Assembly: GCA_017940895.1 (NCBI GenBank)
Contig: JAGAXM010000022.1
Span: forward strand, 62,001-126,000
DNA from: Clostridiales bacterium
GTDB taxonomy: Bacteria > Bacillota > Clostridia > Saccharofermentanales > Saccharofermentanaceae
DNA length: 64,000 bases
Direction of reading: 5' to 3'
The position numbers and the translations under genes are program-made. Positions 36,798 through 44,501 of the stretch are shown here, piece after piece. Numbering within the stretch: the stretch's first letter is position 1; every line of letters starts with the position of its first letter. A model generated the notes under the pieces. The model had not been told where the DNA came from. It saw only the letters and a list, made by a program, of their open reading frames with translations, and searched no databases.

Positions 36798-39332
36798 ATG
36801 GCTTACCATGCAAGAATCACAGATAAGATCACCCCTGAAGAGATCGCTCACAGCAATACTGTAAGAAAACTTGCAGGCGAATGCGTAGTTGTTCTTGAGA
36901 ATGACGGGACGCTGCCTATCGAGAATCCCGGTAAGGTCGCACTGTTCGGCAACGGTGCGCGCCATACGATCAAGGGCGGTACCGGAAGCGGAGATGTTAA
37001 TTCAAGATACGTAGTAAATATCGATGAAGGTCTTAAGGATGCAGGATTCGAGGTAACGACCGGAGCCTGGCTCGATGAATATGATGCGATAGTAAAGAAG
37101 CATCTTGATGACTATATGGCAGAGGTAAGACGCCGCTGCGAGAATACGGGATATAACGAGATCACTGTTATGCTCGAGTTCGCGCCTTCCGTTCCTCCCA
37201 TGCCGCCGATAGATACTTCGGATGAGGCAGATACAGCTATATATGTTCTTTCAAGAGATTCCGGTGAAGGTTATGATCGCAAGGCAGATAAGGGAGACTT
37301 CTTCCTGACGGATGATGAGGAAGAGGCATTCGAGACCATTACTTCCGCCTATTCAAGAAGCATTCTGGTGCTTAATGTCGGAGGCATTATATCTCTGGGC
37401 AAGTACGCGAAGAAGTTCTCTTCCGTAATCCTTCTTAGCCAGCTCGGTAATATTACGGGTAATATCTGTGCTGATGTTATTACGGGTAAGAGCGATCCGA
37501 GCGGAAGACTTACGGACACATGGGATTCTGATTACTATAAGTATCCCAACAGCGAGACTTTCAGCCAGAACAACGGCAATACTGATGATGAGTACTATAC
37601 CGAGGGACCGTACATCGGTTACAGATATTTTGATTCGTTCGGCGTTAAGGCTGATTATCCGTTCGGATACGGTTTGGGATATACATCTTTTGATACCGAT
37701 CTTAAGTCTGTTAAGGTAAACGGTCTTAATGTCGAGGCTGAATTTAATGTAGCGAATATCGGTCACCGTTCCGGCAAGGAAGTGGTACAGATATATGTGG
37801 CATCGCCTCATGAGATACTCGATAAGCCTTTCAAGGAATTGGTCGCTTTTGCAAAGTCCGAACTTATCGAACCCGGTAAAGAAGCGACGGTAAAGGCAGA
37901 GTTTGATCTTTCACAGGTCGCATCCTATTGTGATAAGTGTGAATCCAAGGTCCTCGAGAAGGGTGATTACTTTGTGCTCGCGGGCAAGAATTCCGATGAC
38001 GTTACCTGTATCGCGAAGCTTATCGTTACGGATGATATCGAGACTGAGCATCTTAAGAATGTATTTGGAACAAGCGGTATTACCGAAGAGTTTACCAATC
38101 CCGGCAATGCGGCTGCAGTCGATGACTTCGGAGTCGAGGAGTTTACGATCGATGCATCGGGAGTGAAAGTTTTCGAAGCGGAATATCATGAGACCTGCGA
38201 GGAACTTGTCGATGCAAGGCAGGGGGAGACGTTAAGGTTCGAAGACGTACTGGCGGGTAAGGCTACTGTAGAGGAACTTGTCGCACAGCTTAAAACGGAG
38301 CAGATGGCGGCTCTGTGTGTCGGAGACTTCGGTGCGGATCTTGATCTGGCTGTTGTAGGAAATGCTTCCGCTCAGGTGCCGGGCGCTGCTGCTGAGACGA
38401 TAGCTACTTATGAGAAGGACAGAGGAATTCCTTCGATGATACTTGCCGACGGTCCTGCAGGATTAAGACTTTATCCGCACTTCAAGGCTACGAAGGACGG
38501 CAAGAGGATCCCGGGCGGTGATAAGTTCGGTATGTCCTTTGTACCTTTCCCGGATGATATCCCCGATGATGCTGTCGACTACTATCAGTACTGTACGGCG
38601 ATCCCGATCGCGACGGCGCTGGCGCAGAGCTTCAATATGGATCTGATAAGTGAGATCGGCTCCGCGGTCGGCGAGGAGATGAAGGAGTATTATGTCCAGT
38701 TCTGGCTCGCTCCCGGAATGAATATCCACAGAAATCCTCTGTGCGGCAGAAACTTCGAGTACTATTCGGAGGATCCGTTCCTGTCGGGTATGTGTGCTTC
38801 TGCCATGACTGACGGCGTGCAGAAGTGGGGTATCGGGGGAACGACCATCAAGCACTTCTGCTGTAATAACCAGGAAGTCAACAGAATGTATTCGAATTCC
38901 CGTGTAAGCGAGAGGACGCTTCGTAATCTGTACTTAAGAGGCTTCGAGATCGCAGTAAGAAGGTCACAGCCGTATTCGGTAATGTCTTCTTATAATCTGC
39001 TTAACGGCACGCATACTGCGAATCATATCGGCCTTTGTAAGCGGGTTCTGCGTGATGAATGGGGCTTTAAGGGCGTAGTTATGACAGACTGGTTCACATC
39101 GCAGGCCGTATTCGGCTTAAGCGATCCCTCGAAAGCAAAATATCCGCACTCTTCAAGCGTCGAATGCATAAGAAGCGGAAATGATTGGCAGATGCCGGGT
39201 TGCAAATTGAATGTAACTGATATAATTGATGCGGTGAACGACGGAAGTCTGCCCAAGGCTGACTTGCAGTGGTGCACATGCAATATTGTAAGAATGGCGG
39301 CAAAGTGTTTCAAAGATGGAAGAACTGTTTGA
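36798..39332 (+). CDS. Beta-glucosidase, GH3, with inverted domain order
   Basis: An 844-residue GH3 enzyme with no signal peptide. The alpha/beta sandwich comes first (about 15-290), then a fibronectin-like domain (about 300-400, GKEVVQIYVASP), then the TIM barrel (about 495-840) with KHFCCNNQE and the nucleophile D764 in VVMTDW. Usual GH3 proteins have the barrel first; the reversed order is known from rumen Butyrivibrio and Ruminococcus enzymes. The likely substrate is short beta-glucosides imported from plant glucan. Confidence 0.9.
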   Translation: MAYHARITDKITPEEIAHSNTVRKLAGECVVVLENDGTLPIENPGKVALFGNGARHTIKGGTGSGDVNSRYVVNIDEGLKDAGFEVTTGAWLDEYDAIVKKHLDDYMAEVRRRCENTGYNEITVMLEFAPSVPPMPPIDTSDEADTAIYVLSRDSGEGYDRKADKGDFFLTDDEEEAFETITSAYSRSILVLNVGGIISLGKYAKKFSSVILLSQLGNITGNICADVITGKSDPSGRLTDTWDSDYYKYPNSETFSQNNGNTDDEYYTEGPYIGYRYFDSFGVKADYPFGYGLGYTSFDTDLKSVKVNGLNVEAEFNVANIGHRSGKEVVQIYVASPHEILDKPFKELVAFAKSELIEPGKEATVKAEFDLSQVASYCDKCESKVLEKGDYFVLAGKNSDDVTCIAKLIVTDDIETEHLKNVFGTSGITEEFTNPGNAAAVDDFGVEEFTIDASGVKVFEAEYHETCEELVDARQGETLRFEDVLAGKATVEELVAQLKTEQMAALCVGDFGADLDLAVVGNASAQVPGAAAETIATYEKDRGIPSMILADGPAGLRLYPHFKATKDGKRIPGGDKFGMSFVPFPDDIPDDAVDYYQYCTAIPIATALAQSFNMDLISEIGSAVGEEMKEYYVQFWLAPGMNIHRNPLCGRNFEYYSEDPFLSGMCASAMTDGVQKWGIGGTTIKHFCCNNQEVNRMYSNSRVSERTLRNLYLRGFEIAVRRSQPYSVMSSYNLLNGTHTANHIGLCKRVLRDEWGFKGVVMTDWFTSQAVFGLSDPSKAKYPHSSSVECIRSGNDWQMPGCKLNVTDIIDAVNDGSLPKADLQWCTCNIVRMAAKCFKDGRTV

Positions 39333-40683
39333 TTCCGAAGCTTTTAAACTCAGATATGATGAACAAACCAATTCTTGTGTTCTGACACACAAGACGTACG
39401 GGGACAGAGATAACTTCAGAACCCCGTTGATGCATGCGGTCGAGATAATAAAGAAGCATGGCTGCGGTAATCTGATCCTTGAAGATGCATGCGAAGAACG
39501 CATGGAGTTAAGTGATGACGATCTTAAGTGGATAAAAAAGATCATAATATCGAAGTTAAAGGAGTCTTCCTGCACGCATATTTATTTCGTTGTCGGGGAG
39601 GAGGAAGCAGGTTCCGACTGCGGTGATCTGCCGTACAGCCTTTTCGCGGATAAGTTCAAGACGGATAAGGTCGTCTCGGAGCAGTTCGCACTCATGATGA
39701 TCCAGAACAACTGCGAGGTGAGTGCCGCGTCTGAAGTAAGTTCCATGTCGCGCGAGCACGCGTTGATCTACATGGGACTTCCGATGGATGCCAACGACTT
39801 CATGATCGACGAGAAGTTCTGGAAGTTAAGCAAGCAGTACAGGGGAGACAATTCCCCTGAGGGTAAGCAAAAGATTGCCGATCTGTCTGCCGCGTACGAT
39901 ATAGCGACGGGCCGCCGTGACGAGAGAGTACAGAAGGCGCAGCAAAGAGAACAGGAGCGCAAGTACTTCGGCAAGACCGGTGATGAGTGGCGTACGTATT
40001 TCTCATATACCTGGTACAAGTATCTTATCGGTGTTATTCTTCTATTTCTGCTCGGAAATATCATATATACAATGATCACGAAGCCCGGTTATGACAGCGG
40101 AATTCTTTCCATCGGACATTTCTCCAATGAATCCGAGTATATCGAGGATTTCATGACGACGAGACTCGGCTTTACGAATCCTCTTGTCGGCTTTGTCGAT
40201 ACAGTAGTTCCTAACGATCAGGGTCAGTCCCAGCAGGCGTATGCGGATCAGTCGGCATCTACGCTGATGCTGTCCTGCCCGAACGTGCTCGTGTTCGATG
40301 AGGCGACGATGCCGTATTACTATTCGAATCTGGATGATGTCAGTTCGCTCTATAACTTCCTTCGCGAGAATCTGTCGGAAGAGCAGTTTGCCAAGTTAAG
40401 ACCTATATATATGAGCGAGCGTGATGCCCAGCAGCTTCTGTATGAATATGAGGTAAGCTACGGCGCGGAGGGCGATATCCTGGATTATGACCTGTCCGTA
40501 TATGATGAGACTTCGGTCATGGTAGGTATAGAGGTTCTGGATCAGGAGGCGATTAGTGCCTTAGGGTATGAGAACCTGTGGCCCGATTACGAGCCGTCAC
40601 TTGTATTCTGCGTATATGTGCAGACTATGGATTACAGTGATTCGGAGCTTATTGTTTACCGTCTTCTTGATGCGGTTCTGTGA
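39316..40683 (+). CDS. Unknown membrane protein with J-like domain lacking HPD
   Basis: A 455-residue protein. Residues 1-95 are a compact alpha/beta region of unknown type. Residues 149-198 look like a J domain (IYMGLPMDANDF, FWKLSKQY, SAAYDIA), but the HPD motif that activates Hsp70 reads RGDN. A membrane segment is at about 236-254, followed by about 200 residues outside with no recognised motif. It overlaps the GH3 gene by 17 bases and the convergent rsuA-type gene by 35. Confidence 0.7.
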   Translation: MEELFDSEAFKLRYDEQTNSCVLTHKTYGDRDNFRTPLMHAVEIIKKHGCGNLILEDACEERMELSDDDLKWIKKIIISKLKESSCTHIYFVVGEEEAGSDCGDLPYSLFADKFKTDKVVSEQFALMMIQNNCEVSAASEVSSMSREHALIYMGLPMDANDFMIDEKFWKLSKQYRGDNSPEGKQKIADLSAAYDIATGRRDERVQKAQQREQERKYFGKTGDEWRTYFSYTWYKYLIGVILLFLLGNIIYTMITKPGYDSGILSIGHFSNESEYIEDFMTTRLGFTNPLVGFVDTVVPNDQGQSQQAYADQSASTLMLSCPNVLVFDEATMPYYYSNLDDVSSLYNFLRENLSEEQFAKLRPIYMSERDAQQLLYEYEVSYGAEGDILDYDLSVYDETSVMVGIEVLDQEAISALGYENLWPDYEPSLVFCVYVQTMDYSDSELIVYRLLDAVL

Positions 40684-41407
40684 TAAGGCCCGTAAGTCTT
40701 TTAAGATCATCGACTTCTTCTGATGTGAGCTCGCGTAAAGAACCTTCCTGAGAATTATTGTCGAGCATAAGCGTTCCGAGTGCGACTCTCTTAAGTGTAA
40801 TTACGAGACGCTCCCAGTGTGCGAAGATCCTTCTTACTTCGTGGGTCTTGCCCTCGGTAAGCGTAAGCAAGGCACGGTTGCCTTCTTTGATCTCGAGTAC
40901 GGAAGGGTGGAGCTTTACGGGCTTATCCATATCGGTAAGAGTAATGCCGTCTGCCGCTTCCTTTATCTGTGCTTCAGTAAGCGCCGGGCCTTCGTAAGTG
41001 ACTTCATATACTTTCCTTATGCCGTAATTGGGTGATGTGAGTCTGTGCGACAGCTCACCGTCGTTGGTAAGTATCAGAAGCCCGGTGGTATGGAAGTCGA
41101 GTCTTCCTACGGGGGATATCTTTCTGTTAATGAGGTTCGCGGGGATAAACTGACCTACGTGGGGAAGCCTTTTGTCTTCCATCGCCGTAAGGACTCCGTC
41201 AGGCTTGTCGAAAAGAAGATATATATTCTCTTTGATCTCGGCAATGCTTCCCGCTACTGAAATGGTATTGAGCTCATCGTCTTTTACCTTGTAGCCGGGA
41301 TCCTTGATGACTTTGCCTGCGACAGTAACCTTGCCCTTGGATATAAGGGATTTTACTTCGGTCCTTGTGCCGTATCCTGATGATGCCAGTGCCTTATCGA
41401 GTCTCAT
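40649..41407 (-). CDS. 16S/23S rRNA pseudouridine synthase (RsuA/RluB family)
   Basis: A 252-residue enzyme with an S4 RNA-binding domain (1-60) and the catalytic Asp104 in GRLDFHTTGLL. Closest by eye to RsuA (16S U516) or RluB; the site cannot be fixed. No Shine-Dalgarno sequence; a minus-strand TATAAT ends seven bases before the ATG. It diverges from the Smr-like gene across 36 bases. Confidence 0.88.
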   Translation of the reverse strand: MRLDKALASSGYGTRTEVKSLISKGKVTVAGKVIKDPGYKVKDDELNTISVAGSIAEIKENIYLLFDKPDGVLTAMEDKRLPHVGQFIPANLINRKISPVGRLDFHTTGLLILTNDGELSHRLTSPNYGIRKVYEVTYEGPALTEAQIKEAADGITLTDMDKPVKLHPSVLEIKEGNRALLTLTEGKTHEVRRIFAHWERLVITLKRVALGTLMLDNNSQEGSLRELTSEEVDDLKRLTGLITEPHQEDGKQ

Positions 41408-41414
41408 GATTCTG

Positions 41415-41436
41415 ATTATAACTTATCGTGTATAAT
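41415..41436. promoter_or_regulatory. Divergent leaderless promoter pair
   Basis: TATAAT on the minus strand (41420-41415) and on the plus strand (41431-41436), each exactly seven bases from the start codon it faces. No recognisable -35 for either. Confidence 0.6.
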
Positions 41437-41443
41437 TTACATC

Positions 41444-41782
41444 ATGAGAACGATCAACCTCGAAGCCGGAATGCCGTCCTCTCAGGATGCGATGAATACT
41501 CTTAACAACCGTATCTATGCGGAACGTGCGACGGGTGCGCGCTGCGTTAAGATCATCCACGGATACGGATCGACGGGGCACGGGGGCATAATCCGCAAGG
41601 AATGCAGAAGAAAGCTTCTCGAGTACAAGACCAGACGTGTGATCAAGGATACATGTCCCGGTGAGAAGTTCGGTCCTTTCTCGGATGAGGGAAGACGTTT
41701 GTCGGCTGCGTGTCCTGAAGTCAGAAGTGATATAGACTGGGGCAGGGATAACCCGGGAATAACGATAGTTTTGTTTAAGTGA
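41444..41782 (+). CDS. Smr-domain-like protein
   Basis: A 112-residue protein resembling a stand-alone Smr domain: an N-terminal helix, VKIIHGYGSTGHGGIIR matching the conserved HGxG loop, and a C-terminal strand GITIVLF. Smr domains nick nucleic acids or act in ribosome rescue; the role here is open. There is no ribosome site; TATAAT lies seven bases upstream. Confidence 0.65.
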   Translation: MRTINLEAGMPSSQDAMNTLNNRIYAERATGARCVKIIHGYGSTGHGGIIRKECRRKLLEYKTRRVIKDTCPGEKFGPFSDEGRRLSAACPEVRSDIDWGRDNPGITIVLFK

Positions 41783-41789
41783 GGAAGAT

Positions 41790-42398
41790 ATGACAACTGA
41801 AGAGTTTAACGCCAAGTGGAGTGAGTTCGAGAATGAATGTAATTCGTGCAGCAATTGTCCTTTAAGAAGTAATGCGACCAATACTGTAATTTACAGAGGC
41901 GGACGTCAGGCTCCGCTCATGATAGTAGGGGAGGCGCCGGGTGCCAACGAGGATATCGAGGGTCGTCCTTTTGTAGGACGATCCGGCCAGCTTCTTCAGA
42001 GCCTGCTCGCTTCATACGGATTCTCTGATGAGGATTACCATATATGCAATATCTGTAAGTGCCGTCCTCCGCAGAACCGCCGTCCCGAGCCTTCGGAGAT
42101 ATCGGCTTGCAAGAGGCTTCTTGCCATGCAGTTCAGACTTGTCCGCCCCAAGGTCATCCTGCTGTGCGGCTCCACTGCATATGAAGGTTTCTTCGGACAG
42201 AAGGTCAAGATGGGCGACGTGCGCGGCCGCTTTATCGAGAATAACGGTTATTACATAATGACGACTTACCATCCGGCTTATGCCCTGCGTGACCCGAAGC
42301 AGAAGATCCCTATCTACGAGGACATGGGGAAGGTAAGGGCGAAGCTTGAAGAATTGGGGATTTTTAAGCCTTTGGAGCCTCTTAATCCGAATGCCTGA
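41790..42398 (+). CDS. Type-4 uracil-DNA glycosylase
   Basis: A 202-residue family 4 UDG. The 4Fe-4S cluster cysteines are C17, C20 (or C23) near the start and C84 and C88-type residues in CNICKCRPP. GEAPGANED is motif 1 and HPAYALR motif 3. It excises uracil from DNA. AGGAAG precedes the ATG and it follows the Smr-like gene by seven bases. Confidence 0.92.
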   Translation: MTTEEFNAKWSEFENECNSCSNCPLRSNATNTVIYRGGRQAPLMIVGEAPGANEDIEGRPFVGRSGQLLQSLLASYGFSDEDYHICNICKCRPPQNRRPEPSEISACKRLLAMQFRLVRPKVILLCGSTAYEGFFGQKVKMGDVRGRFIENNGYYIMTTYHPAYALRDPKQKIPIYEDMGKVRAKLEELGIFKPLEPLNPNA

Positions 42399-42406
42399 AT
42401 AAGCTA

Positions 42407-42435
42407 TTGAATTTTGAAAAATGATTTGCTATACT
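42407..42435 (+). promoter_or_regulatory. Promoter of tRNA-Gln
   Basis: TTGAAT (42407-42412) and TATACT (42430-42435) with a 17-base spacer. Confidence 0.6.
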
Positions 42436-42458
42436 TGCTTGCGTTGAGAAATCAACAT

Positions 42459-42532
42459 TGCCGAATTGTGTAAGGGTAGCACTCCGGTTTCTGGCACCGT
42501 CTGTCTGGGTTCGAATCCTAGTTCGGCAGCCA
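42459..42532 (+). tRNA. tRNA-Gln (anticodon CTG)
   Basis: A 74-base cloverleaf. The acceptor TGCCGAA pairs with TTCGGCA; the U1-A72 pair is a mark of bacterial tRNA-Gln. The anticodon loop TTCTGGC gives CTG; the 27-43 pair is mismatched (C-T). Discriminator G and CCA are encoded. Confidence 0.9.
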
Positions 42533-42536
42533 TAAG

Positions 42537-42567
42537 ACCTCTCATCCAAGTGGTGAGAGGTTTTTTG
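42537..42567 (+). terminator. Terminator after tRNA-Gln
   Basis: ACCTCTCA pairs with TGAGAGGT, followed by six T. Confidence 0.85.
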
Positions 42568-42642
42568 TTTGTATCATTACGACAGACCGGAAGACTGCCG
42601 TGATATTATCCTGGATTTCCTTAATAATCTTGATCAAAACGC

Positions 42643-42670
42643 TTGACAACAGTTCTGCTGATGATATTAT
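42643..42670 (+). promoter_or_regulatory. Promoter of the flavoprotein/TetR operon
   Basis: TTGACA (42643-42648), 16-base spacer, TATTAT (42665-42670). The -10 runs into an inverted repeat. Confidence 0.65.
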
Positions 42671-42700
42671 GTAAATGTAATTACACAAACGCGTTTACAT
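42669..42700. promoter_or_regulatory. Candidate TetR operator
   Basis: ATGTAAA (42669-42675) and TTTACAT (42694-42700) are a 7-base inverted repeat, with the palindrome TGTAATTACA (42677-42686) inside. It covers the expected start of transcription of an operon that encodes a TetR regulator. Confidence 0.5.
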
Positions 42701-42723
42701 AAAATCACAAAGGCAGGTTCAAC

Positions 42724-43230
42724 ATGATACTTATAGTGAATACTACTGAAGACAGGGGGATAACGGGAACTCTCGCAGCACTTCTTGACTCTCAGAATAA
42801 AGAGTATGAAGTCATCGAGGCATCTTCTCTTGAGATCAAGCCCTGCATCGGCTGCAACTTCTGCTGGCTTAAGACCCCGGGCGTTTGTTCGATCAAGGAC
42901 GATTACGAGCAGATCTTAAAGAAGATCATCAAAGCCGATCAGCTCTGGGTCATCTCCGACACGGCATTGGGCTTCATCGATCACAAGGGAAAGAATATTT
43001 TCGACAGGATCCTTCCCATCGCGACGATGTACTTAAGATTTGTAGGAGACCAGATGAGACATGTTCCGCGTTATGACGGGCAGACCGACGTCGGCATCAT
43101 CTATAAGGGCACGCTCGAGCGGGAGTACGCACAGAGATGGACGGAAAGATGTGCACTTAACTTCGACAGCAAGTCGCTCGGTGTATACGGTGAAGATGAG
43201 TTAAAGGAGGCGGCAGCATGCATGTCCTGA
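42724..43230 (+). CDS. Flavodoxin-fold NAD(P)H-dependent reductase
   Basis: A 168-residue FMN protein. CIGCNFCWLKTPGVC is the cysteine-rich loop seen in iron-sulfur flavoproteins and NADPH-dependent FMN reductases. The substrate is unknown. GCAGG precedes the ATG. It overlaps the next reductase gene by 13 bases, so the two may form a heterodimer. Confidence 0.82.
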   Translation: MILIVNTTEDRGITGTLAALLDSQNKEYEVIEASSLEIKPCIGCNFCWLKTPGVCSIKDDYEQILKKIIKADQLWVISDTALGFIDHKGKNIFDRILPIATMYLRFVGDQMRHVPRYDGQTDVGIIYKGTLEREYAQRWTERCALNFDSKSLGVYGEDELKEAAACMS

Positions 43231-43865
43231 TAATAAACGGAAGCCCCCGTATAAAGGCACACAGCAATACGGACAAGATTATAGACAAGTTCGGCGAAGG
43301 GCTTAAGGAAGCGGGAAGCACTTACGAGCAGTATGAGGTATCTGACAGGAAGCAGTGGGATGCGATAAGGGATGCTTTCGCGAAGGCGGAGAATATCCTG
43401 ATAGCGATCCCTCTCTATGTGGAGAATATCCCGGGGCTTCTTCTGGAGTTTCTCGAGACAGTTCCCGCGCGAAAAGGAGACGCGAACATCGCATTTATCC
43501 TGCAGGGAGGTTTCGCTGAGGGCATACAGCTTCGATGCGGCGAGGAATATCTTAAGATCCTCACAAAGCAGCTCGGGTGCAATTACAAGGGCACTCTGGT
43601 AAAGGGCGATAACTTCAGCATAAGGTTCTTCGAAGGAAAGCAGAGAGATAAGGTTACGGGTCCTTATAAGAATATGGGGGTAATCTTCGGGAAGAACGGG
43701 GACTTTAATTCAGAAGAATGTAAGAAGTTTACGGGACCCGAGATTTTTCCTGCTCCCACACGTCTTTTGATTGGTACAATATTTAAGACTGTGGCGAAGA
43801 AAGGCTTCGCGCAGATTGCAAAGGGCTGGGGCTGCACAACGCCGCTCGACTTCCGCCCGTACTGA
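43218..43865 (+). CDS. Second flavodoxin-fold reductase
   Basis: A 215-residue protein with the NADPH-dependent FMN reductase start (VLIINGSPRIKAHS) and the ring-covering loop IAIPLYVENIPG. AAAGGAGG lies before the ATG at 43218. Substrate unknown; a quinone or nitro-compound reductase would fit. Confidence 0.82.
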   Translation: MHVLIINGSPRIKAHSNTDKIIDKFGEGLKEAGSTYEQYEVSDRKQWDAIRDAFAKAENILIAIPLYVENIPGLLLEFLETVPARKGDANIAFILQGGFAEGIQLRCGEEYLKILTKQLGCNYKGTLVKGDNFSIRFFEGKQRDKVTGPYKNMGVIFGKNGDFNSEECKKFTGPEIFPAPTRLLIGTIFKTVAKKGFAQIAKGWGCTTPLDFRPY

Positions 43866-43874
43866 AAAAGGGAC

Positions 43875-44501
43875 ATGGGACGTAAGACACAGATAACGCA
43901 GGAGATGATCCTGGAGGCTTCATATGAACTGCTCGATGAGGGCGGTATCAATAATGTTGAGATAAAGAAGATCGCCGACAGGCTCGGCTGTTCCACGCGT
44001 CCTGTAACATGGACCTTCGGAAGCATGGCCGAACTTAAGAAAGCCCTGTACTTCTATGCGGCGGGGAAAGCGTATGGTAACCTCGAAAGCAAGATGAAGG
44101 GAAAGGAAGCCGTCGAGGCGTTCTTTATCTCGGGTGTTCACTATATCTCGCTTGCCTGCGAACATCCCAATGTGTTCCGGTTCATGAATGTGGATAATCC
44201 GATGGATACTGTCGGCGTGGATCTGGGAGAAGGGCAGAGCATATTCTCCGGGTCGTTTGATGCCGATGCAGTCGAGATCCTGTCTTCGCAGTACGATATC
44301 CCTAAAGATATAATCGCGGCGACTGTAAGGGATACGGTCATTTACACTCACGGTCTTGCCCTTATGATGATGTACGATAACTTCCGAATGCCCAAGGAAG
44401 AGGCATGCCGGATGATGTATAATGTCGGAATGAAACTGATCTCGGATATAGGAATAGATGTCAGCTCATATAAGTTCGAGGATATGACGGGGTTCATCTG
44501 A
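43875..44501 (+). CDS. TetR-family transcriptional regulator
   Basis: A 208-residue regulator. The helix-turn-helix lies at about 20-60 (VEIKKIADRLGCSTRPVTWTFGSMAEL). The rest is a ligand-binding helical domain. It probably controls its own operon through the inverted repeat at 42669-42700, which sits on the promoter. It overlaps the next gene by one base. Confidence 0.88.
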   Translation: MGRKTQITQEMILEASYELLDEGGINNVEIKKIADRLGCSTRPVTWTFGSMAELKKALYFYAAGKAYGNLESKMKGKEAVEAFFISGVHYISLACEHPNVFRFMNVDNPMDTVGVDLGEGQSIFSGSFDADAVEILSSQYDIPKDIIAATVRDTVIYTHGLALMMMYDNFRMPKEEACRMMYNVGMKLISDIGIDVSSYKFEDMTGFI

